DNA of 11,697 bases, taken from assembly GCA_964292295.1 (NCBI GenBank), contig CAXYVC010000082.1, forward strand, positions 1-11,697, read 5' to 3'. The DNA comes from CAXYVC01 sp964292295 (GTDB taxonomy: Bacteria > Acidobacteriota > Holophagae > Holophagales > Holophagaceae). Under the pieces are notes generated by a model. That model worked only from the letters and a program-made list of their open reading frames with translations. It was not told the DNA's origin and made no database searches. The position numbers and the translations under genes are program-made. Positions within the stretch are counted from its first letter, which is position 1. The number at the start of each line of letters is the position of its first letter. This document shows positions 7,081 through 11,697 of this stretch, one piece after another.

Positions 7081-7260
7081 GAAACCTCCAGGCAGTGCCG
7101 CGATTGTCCCATCAGGCGCGGCCTTTTGGGAAGGGGCGGCCCCTGTTCCAAGCAAGGGGCGTGCGCGCTCCGGCATGTGGGGGAACAAGCGCGCGGGAGC
7201 GGTCACGACCTCGATAAGTGCCAAGCCGTGATACGCTTCACGCAATTACCTGGAGTGGAC
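7081..7260. promoter_or_regulatory. Divergent promoter region between TPR gene and DUF1844 operon
   Basis: This 180-bp gap should hold promoters for both directions. On the - strand GACAAT (7103-7108) lies 22 nt before the TPR gene ATG and just upstream of its GGAGG, a reasonable -10. On the + strand TACGCT (7232-7237), preceded by GTGA, lies 23 nt before the ATG at 7261, with GGAG at 7252-7255. No convincing -35 hexamers or operator palindromes are seen. The -10 calls are inferences from position. Confidence 0.4.
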
Positions 7261-7542
7261 ATGAATGCCCCGGTGCCAGAGCCTTCCCTGACGGCCCTGA
7301 TTCGCATGCTGGCGGAGCAGGCGCTGCTGGCCATGGGCACGCCCCATCCGCTCCTCAAGGAACAGCCCCCCGCGGATCCCGTCGCGGCCCGCTTCCTGGT
7401 GGATCTCCTCGCGGTGCTGAAGGACCGGACGGAGGGGAACCGCACGGAGGGCGAGACGCGCGAGCTGGAGGCGGTCCTCTACCAGCTGAGGATGCAGGTG
7501 GTGGGGCTGGAGCAGGGAGTCCCCGGGCCCAAGGGAGCGTGA
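7261..7542 (+). CDS. DUF1844 family protein
   Basis: A 93-aa cytoplasmic protein. The pattern LTALIRMLAEQALLAMG, then ARFLVDLLAVLKDRTEGN, then E...LEAVLYQLRMQVV matches the small all-helical DUF1844 family, found mainly in Acidobacteriota and delta-proteobacterial lineages. Its biochemical role is unknown. The start at 7261 is supported by GGAG (7252-7255) 5 nt upstream and by family length; the same frame is open far upstream but there only as antisense to the TPR gene. The stop is 3 nt before the next ATG, so it leads a three-gene operon with the membrane TPR protein and the DUF4388 protein. Confidence 0.85.
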   Translation: MNAPVPEPSLTALIRMLAEQALLAMGTPHPLLKEQPPADPVAARFLVDLLAVLKDRTEGNRTEGETRELEAVLYQLRMQVVGLEQGVPGPKGA

Positions 7543-7545
7543 GCG

Positions 7546-9387
7546 ATGCGCGGGATCATGCGTGGCCTTCTCTGTCTGTTCCTCCTGCTGGTCGGGGCAG
7601 TGGTGTCCGCGGCGCCTTCCGCCACGGAACCGGATCCGAGCCTGGCGCCCGCCGTGGCGATGGCCCACCGCGCCGAGCGCCTGAAGCATGCCTTCCGTTC
7701 GGGGGAGGACGGCGCCATCCAGGCGGCGATGCAGGAATGCAACCTCCTGGTGCGGACCTACAACGTGACGGACCTGACGCCCCTCTTCGAGGCCATGGTC
7801 CTGTGGGCCCGGGAACAGGGGGCAGAGGGCGCGCCTGAGCGCGGGCTTCGTGTGCTCCGGGAACTGGAGCCCTGGGCGCCGGGAAACCCCAGCCTCCTGG
7901 GGGCGCGGATCGAGCTGATGCGGATGCAGGGCCTGAAGGGCTACCTCTGGAGCCTGCCGGATGTGACCGAGCTGGTGCGCGCCCGGCTTTCCCACCCCGT
8001 CCACCGCTGGCTCTGGATTGCCCAGCACGCCGCTTGGCTCCGCATGATGGCCACCCTGATGCTTTGGGGATGGACCCTCGCCATGGTCCTGCGCTACCGC
8101 AACGCCCTGCGCTACCTCTGGGAGGACCGCCTCAAGGCCCGCATTCCCGGTCCCACGGCCATGGCCGTGCTGGGGGCCTTCCTTTTGGCGTTGCCCGTGC
8201 TGCTGGGGATGGACCCCAGCGTCAGCGCCCTGCTGCTGCTGTGGCTGGCCGCCCCCTTCTTCCGTCTGCCCGAGGCGCGCATCACCTTCCTCGTCATCCT
8301 CCTGCAGCTTGTGCATCCGGCGCTGAGCTTCCTGGAACCCATGGGGAACGAGATCCCGCCTACGAGCGTTGTGGCGCTCCAGGAACAGCCCCAGGCCAAA
8401 CCCCTCCGGGAGGCCGGGGCCCGGGTCCTTCCGGCAGGAGACCAGGCCTTCCTCGAAGGCTGGCAGCAGCTCCAGGCCCAGGCCTGGGGGCAGGCCGAGG
8501 CGACCTTCGAGCGCCTGCTGGCGACGCACCCGAACCGGGCCGAGGTCCTCAACAACCTGGGCGTCGCGCGCTTCCAGCAGGGTGCGGTGGACCGGGCGGA
8601 GCAGGCCTTCCAGCAGGCTTTCGTCCTGGCGCCCCGGAGCGTGGAGGTGCTCCTCAACCAGAGCGTCCTCGCCTTCAAGCGCCTGGACAGCGTCCAGGGG
8701 CTCCAGAAGCAGGACGAGGCCCGCAAGGCCGATCCGCTCCGCTTCAGCCGCCTCACCGAGGGGAACCAGGTCCGCAACGAGCCGAGAACCTTCGCCATGC
8801 CGCTTCCGGATTCCCCGGAGCGCGCGGAGCTTCTGGGCGCAGGGCTCCAGAAACCGGCGGGGCGGGTCTTCCGCGGCGCCCAGCTGCTCGTGGGCTTCGG
8901 GCTTCCCCTCCTGGCTGCCCTGCTGCTGATGCTGCGCCTCCGCCGCAGCATCCGCTCGGCCCATCCGACCCAGTGCCTGCGCTGCGGCGAGCCCTTCCAC
9001 ACGACGGACAGCCCCGACGTGGAGATCTGCAGCAAGTGCCACCACCTCTTCGTCCTCAAGGACGGACTGCACGGCGAGAACCGCAAGCGCAAGGTGGACG
9101 AGGTCGGGGCCTTCCAGAAGGCCCAGCGGGGCCTGCACCGGGTGCTCGTCGTGCTTCTCCCGGGCCTGGATCTCTGCTTCATGGGGCACGCCCGGGAGGG
9201 CATCACGGAGTTCGCCTTCCTCTGCTTTGCCGCGGGCATGGTGCTGGCCACGGGGGCCAGCGTCCGCTATCCCGGCGAGATCCTGGCGGACCCCGTGTCG
9301 ACCTGGCGGCCGCTCGGCCTGACCCTCATGGCCGTGCTGCTGCTCCGGTCCTGGCTGAAACTCATTCCCCGCCGCGCATCGAGGTGA
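7546..9387 (+). CDS. Polytopic membrane protein with TPR region and zinc ribbon
   Basis: A 613-aa protein with no recognised enzyme domain. Order along the chain: signal peptide or first membrane segment (about 5-22); a helical extracytoplasmic N-region; four hydrophobic segments (about 164-182, 203-221, 226-239, 246-262); a soluble TPR-like region (about 297-375: FLEGWQQLQAQAWGQAEATF, EVLNNLGVARFQQGAVDRAE); another membrane segment (443-463); a zinc ribbon with C477/C480 (CLRC) and C495/C498 (CSKC); then three final hydrophobic segments (530-548, 553-571, 589-607). This suggests a membrane scaffold that presents TPRs on one side and a metal-binding module on the other. Topology is not certain. 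The start at 7546 lies 3 nt after the DUF1844 stop with a GGGAG-type site in that gene's tail; ATG 7558 is an alternative. Its stop is 3 nt before the DUF4388 gene. Confidence 0.85.
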   Translation: MRGIMRGLLCLFLLLVGAVVSAAPSATEPDPSLAPAVAMAHRAERLKHAFRSGEDGAIQAAMQECNLLVRTYNVTDLTPLFEAMVLWAREQGAEGAPERGLRVLRELEPWAPGNPSLLGARIELMRMQGLKGYLWSLPDVTELVRARLSHPVHRWLWIAQHAAWLRMMATLMLWGWTLAMVLRYRNALRYLWEDRLKARIPGPTAMAVLGAFLLALPVLLGMDPSVSALLLLWLAAPFFRLPEARITFLVILLQLVHPALSFLEPMGNEIPPTSVVALQEQPQAKPLREAGARVLPAGDQAFLEGWQQLQAQAWGQAEATFERLLATHPNRAEVLNNLGVARFQQGAVDRAEQAFQQAFVLAPRSVEVLLNQSVLAFKRLDSVQGLQKQDEARKADPLRFSRLTEGNQVRNEPRTFAMPLPDSPERAELLGAGLQKPAGRVFRGAQLLVGFGLPLLAALLLMLRLRRSIRSAHPTQCLRCGEPFHTTDSPDVEICSKCHHLFVLKDGLHGENRKRKVDEVGAFQKAQRGLHRVLVVLLPGLDLCFMGHAREGITEFAFLCFAAGMVLATGASVRYPGEILADPVSTWRPLGLTLMAVLLLRSWLKLIPRRASR

Positions 9388-9390
9388 ACC

Positions 9391-10527
9391 ATGGCCCTGG
9401 AAGGATCCCTCCGCGACTTTGACCTCTTTTCCCTCTTCAACATGATCAAGACCCAGGGCAAGAGCGGCACCCTCGTGCTCTCCCGGGGACAGGAGTTCGT
9501 GAAGGTCTACTTCGACCAGGGCGACATCGTCGGCTGCGATTCCAACCAGGTCCGCATGGAGGACCGCCTGGGCGCGATGCTGGTGCGCCTGGGGCGCCTC
9601 TCCGGGGACGAGTTGCTGCTCATGATCCAGCGGCAGCGCCAGACCCTGAAGCGCATGGGGACGCTGCTGCTGGAATCCGGCAAGGTGAGCGCCCAGGACC
9701 TGCAGGACGCCCTCTTCAACCAGGCGATGTCGATCATCTACCGCACCTTCCGCTGGGTGGAGGGCGACTACCGCTTCGATTCCATGCTGCCCATGGACCT
9801 GGACCGGGAGACCTTCCCCGCCATCCCGGTGGACACGGTGCTCATGGAGGCGGCCCGCATCATGGACGAGTGGCCCGAGGTGCAGCGGCGCCTGCCGGAC
9901 CATGCGCTGCCCCTGGAGAAGACCTCCAAGGCTCTCGCCCTGAAGCTGGAGCTGGACCACGAGACCTCGTCGGTCTTCGAGGGGCGCAAGGATGCCCACT
10001 GGGAGCGCTCCGGCCTGAGCCACGAGCAGGAGACGGTGCTCACCTACTTCTCCGAGCCCCAGAGCATCGCCAGCGCCCTTCAGATCACCCGCTACGACGA
10101 GCTGGAGACCTGCAAGACCATCGCCGAGCTGATCGAGATGGGGCTGCTGGCCATCAGCCAGGCGGAGTTCCCGGCGCCTGCGCCGGCACCCTGGGCCATT
10201 CCCGCGGAGATCAACCAGGAGCCGAAGGAGCCCTTCCGGCCCTCCGCGCTGCTCTGGCCCCTGGTGGCCCTCTTCATCGCCGCGCCCGCGCTGCTCTACG
10301 TGCCCCGCAGCAAGGCTTCCGTCAACTTCGGGATGAACGCCCTGGTGCCGCCCGACTTGCGGATCGTGAACGACCCGGTGACCCGGGACCGCCAGGCCTG
10401 GGCCCAGCGCATGGCCTCCGGAAAGCCCCGGACGGCGGGCGAGGGAGGAACGGCTCCGGACCTTGCCGCGCTTCCGGACCCCATGGGGGCTCCCCTCCCG
10501 GATGCTCCGAAGCTTCAGCCCGAATAG
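9391..10527 (+). CDS. DUF4388 protein with C-terminal membrane anchor
   Basis: A 378-aa protein. Residues 1-60 (MALEGSLRDFDLFSLFNMIK, GKSGTLVLSRGQEFVKVYFDQGDIVGC) are the N-terminal part of a DUF4388 (PATAN-like) domain, known from signalling and gliding/motility-related proteins. Residues about 60-120 contain two repeats of a GspE N-terminal-like motif (RLGAMLVRLGRLSGDELL and MGTLLLESGKVSAQDLQDAL). About 210-255 is a winged-helix-like segment ending in TIAELIEMGLLAI. A Pro/Ala linker leads to one membrane segment (about 285-304), then a 74-residue Pro-rich tail that would be periplasmic. It likely acts as a membrane-tethered cytoplasmic adaptor; its partner may be the preceding TPR/zinc-ribbon protein, whose stop is 3 nt upstream. 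GAGGTGA overlapping that stop serves as its ribosome binding site. The last 13 bp overlap the convergent dehydrogenase gene. Confidence 0.87.
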   Translation: MALEGSLRDFDLFSLFNMIKTQGKSGTLVLSRGQEFVKVYFDQGDIVGCDSNQVRMEDRLGAMLVRLGRLSGDELLLMIQRQRQTLKRMGTLLLESGKVSAQDLQDALFNQAMSIIYRTFRWVEGDYRFDSMLPMDLDRETFPAIPVDTVLMEAARIMDEWPEVQRRLPDHALPLEKTSKALALKLELDHETSSVFEGRKDAHWERSGLSHEQETVLTYFSEPQSIASALQITRYDELETCKTIAELIEMGLLAISQAEFPAPAPAPWAIPAEINQEPKEPFRPSALLWPLVALFIAAPALLYVPRSKASVNFGMNALVPPDLRIVNDPVTRDRQAWAQRMASGKPRTAGEGGTAPDLAALPDPMGAPLPDAPKLQPE

Positions 10528-11366
10528 GTGTAGAAGCCCCGGCCCGTCTTGCGCCCCAGCCACCCTGCCTGCACGTAGGTGACCAGGAGGGGGCAGGGGC
10601 GGTAGCGCTCGCCCAGGCGCTCGTGGAGCGCATTCAGGCTCGCAAGGCAGGTGTCCAGGCCCAGGTAGTCGGCAAGGGTCAGGGGGCCCATCGGGTGGTT
10701 CATGCCGAGCCGCATGATGCCGTCGATGGCGCCCGCGTCCGCCACGCCCTCCTGGAGCGTGCGGACGGCCTCGTTGATCATGGCCATCAGCAGGCGGTTG
10801 CTCACGAAGCCGGGGCCGTCCTCGCAGCGGACCGGGGTCTTGCCCAGCCGCGCCGCAAGGGCGCACACCAGCTCGAGGGTCGCCTCGGAGGTGGCCAGGC
10901 CGCGCACCACTTCCACCAGGGGCATGGTGGGGACGGGGCTCATGAAGTGCATGCCCGCCACCCGGTCGGGGCGCTTGGTGAGGGCGGCGAGGCGCGTGAT
11001 GGGGAGGCTGCCCGTGTTGGTCACGAGGCGCACCTCCGGGGGCAGGAGGATGTCGAGGGTCTCGAAGACCTGGCGCTTCACGTCCCAGCGCTCGGGCACG
11101 GCCTCCACCACGAAGTCCGCGTCCTTGAAGTCCCCCAGGGCCACCGTCGTCTGGATGCGCAGGAGGGCCGCCTCCGCTTCCGTCTCCCGGATGCGTCCCT
11201 TCTGCGCCTGCTTCCCCAGCCCTTGCGCGATGGCGGCCGTGGCCTGGTGCAGGGCCTCGGGGCTGAGGTCCTGGAGGAGGACGCGGCAGCCCGCGAGGGC
11301 GAAGACCTGCGCGATGCCTCGGCCCATGCGGCCCGCGCCGGTCACGCCGACGGTCTGGATGTCCAT
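10515..11366 (-). CDS. 3-hydroxybutyryl-CoA dehydrogenase family protein, conserved Ser replaced by Gly
   Basis: A 283-aa NAD(P)-dependent L-3-hydroxyacyl-CoA dehydrogenase of the Hbd/PaaH family, which interconverts 3-hydroxyacyl-CoA and acetoacyl-CoA in fatty-acid or butyrate metabolism. The Rossmann fold begins with VGVTGAGRMGRGIAQ (residues 6-20). The catalytic dyad is present: H140 in GMHF and E152 in LVEVVRG. N190 in DGPGFVSNR is also present, and the C-terminal domain has GMNHPMGPLTLADYLGLDTC and GWLGRKTGRGFY. However, the usual NTSS motif reads NTGS: G119 sits 21 residues before the His, where family members keep a substrate-contacting Ser. HFMNPVP is also changed to HFMSPVP. It may have altered activity or substrate. 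ATG 11366 is chosen over the longer frame because GGAGG (11371-11375) lies 4 nt upstream and family length fits. It overlaps the DUF4388 gene tail by 13 bp. Confidence 0.92.
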   Translation of the reverse strand: MDIQTVGVTGAGRMGRGIAQVFALAGCRVLLQDLSPEALHQATAAIAQGLGKQAQKGRIRETEAEAALLRIQTTVALGDFKDADFVVEAVPERWDVKRQVFETLDILLPPEVRLVTNTGSLPITRLAALTKRPDRVAGMHFMSPVPTMPLVEVVRGLATSEATLELVCALAARLGKTPVRCEDGPGFVSNRLLMAMINEAVRTLQEGVADAGAIDGIMRLGMNHPMGPLTLADYLGLDTCLASLNALHERLGERYRPCPLLVTYVQAGWLGRKTGRGFYTYSG

Positions 11367-11430
11367 GCTGCCTCCGGGAGGGGCCCATTGTAGCGGGGGG
11401 CGGAACGGTAGACTTGGGGTGGAGGAACGC
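11367..11430. promoter_or_regulatory. Compact divergent promoter region, dehydrogenase and DoxX-like genes
   Basis: Only 64 bp separate the two divergent starts. On the - strand TACAAT (11387-11392) is a near-consensus -10 placed 20 nt before the dehydrogenase ATG, with GGAGG at 11371-11375. On the + strand TAGACT (11409-11414) is a -10-like hexamer 16 nt before the DoxX-like ATG, with GGAGG at 11421-11425. The two promoters would face away from each other with -35 regions overlapping each other's -10 area, so they could compete. Clear -35 hexamers are not visible. Confidence 0.5.
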
Positions 11431-11697
11431 ATGGCCGCATCCAAGCAGCGCATCGACTGGGGGCTTCTCCTGCTCCGCCTCGCGGTGGGAGGGATGGCGA
11501 TCCTCCATGGCCTCGCCCCGCTCCGTTCCCTGCGTGCGGTTTCCGCGAGCCACGCGCTGCCGCTGCTGCTGAGTCTGCTGGAGGTCGTCGCCGGAGCCCT
11601 GCTCGTCCTGGGGGTCTGGATGGTGCCCGCGGTCTTCCTGGGGGGGGGCCTGCTGGCCTGGCCCCTGGTGGTCGGCTGGCGGGACGGAGCGCCCCAC
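11431..11697 (+). CDS. DoxX-like membrane protein, N-terminal part (cut by window end)
   Basis: The frame is open from ATG 11431 to the end of the window (89 codons, no stop). The translation starts MAASKQRIDWGLLLLRLAVG and continues GGMAILHGLAPLRSL, then LPLLLSLLEVVAGALLVLGVW and a third hydrophobic stretch (MVPAVFLGGGLLAWPLVVGW). The LLRLAVG...LHGLAPL opening and the E in the second membrane helix (LLEVVAGALLVLG) match the DoxX family of small four-helix membrane proteins, often linked to redox or oxidoreductase functions. Function here cannot be told. GGAGG lies 5 nt before the ATG. The gene is divergent from the dehydrogenase gene. Confidence 0.8.
   Translation, partial: MAASKQRIDWGLLLLRLAVGGMAILHGLAPLRSLRAVSASHALPLLLSLLEVVAGALLVLGVWMVPAVFLGGGLLAWPLVVGWRDGAPH

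Noticed and set aside
6238..7260. Long + strand open frame leading into the DUF1844 gene
   Set aside because: It is antisense to the TPR gene with its signal peptide and Shine-Dalgarno. Only the part from ATG 7261 has a ribosome binding site and family similarity.
11367..11453. N-terminal extension of the dehydrogenase
   Set aside because: The 29 extra codons have no ribosome binding site, cover the divergent promoter region and are not a family feature; ATG 11366 has GGAGG at 4 nt.
7246..11697. A 1483-codon open frame on the - strand spanning the operon, the dehydrogenase gene and beyond
   Set aside because: It is antisense to, or out of frame with, five well-supported genes. Its translation is low-complexity, rich in Gly, Pro, His, Arg and Gln, as expected from the reverse reading of GC-rich codons.
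1..11697. CRISPR array, insertion sequence or transposase, phage genes, defence system
   Set aside because: No regularly spaced repeats, transposase, integrase or nuclease-cluster signatures were seen anywhere. The only nuclease is housekeeping exonuclease III.

Overview
The window is a high-GC, gene-dense bacterial chromosome segment with ten protein-coding genes, the two outermost cut by the window edges. The gene content points to Acidobacteriota, perhaps the Holophaga/Geothrix group. The pointers are a DUF1844 protein, a DUF4388 protein, a secreted carboxypeptidase-regulatory-like plus TPR protein, GTG/TTG starts and GGAGG ribosome binding sites. This taxonomic guess is an inference from gene style, not from a marker gene.

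Left part (1-2875, + strand): the C-terminal three quarters of tryptophan synthase beta (trpB), then methionyl-tRNA synthetase (metG) with a fused C-terminal tRNA-binding domain and a degenerate zinc knuckle. Next (2876-4843) comes a region that looks inserted. It holds a secreted, cysteine-containing protein of unknown function (3088-4692), somewhat lower in GC than its neighbours, with 212 bp and 151 bp of non-coding DNA on either side. An identical 14-bp imperfect palindrome lies just after metG and just after the orphan gene. Then a small SRPBCC-like protein and an exonuclease III/AP endonuclease (xth) form a tight pair, closed by a strong hairpin that overlaps the xth stop codon.

Right part: a secreted TPR protein runs on the - strand (6043-7080), convergent to xth. 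Divergent from it is a tight three-gene operon: DUF1844, a polytopic membrane TPR/zinc-ribbon protein, and a DUF4388 protein with a C-terminal membrane anchor. Intergenic gaps are 3 nt each. The end of the DUF4388 gene overlaps by 13 bp the end of a convergent 3-hydroxyacyl-CoA dehydrogenase gene. That enzyme carries Gly where the family has its conserved substrate-binding Ser. A divergent DoxX-like gene runs off the right edge.

Most genes are ordinary housekeeping or clade-typical genes. The best candidates for something undescribed are the orphan secreted protein in its repeat-flanked island, and the DUF1844 / membrane TPR-zinc ribbon / DUF4388 operon. Very long open frames antisense to real genes are artefacts of high-GC codon usage.
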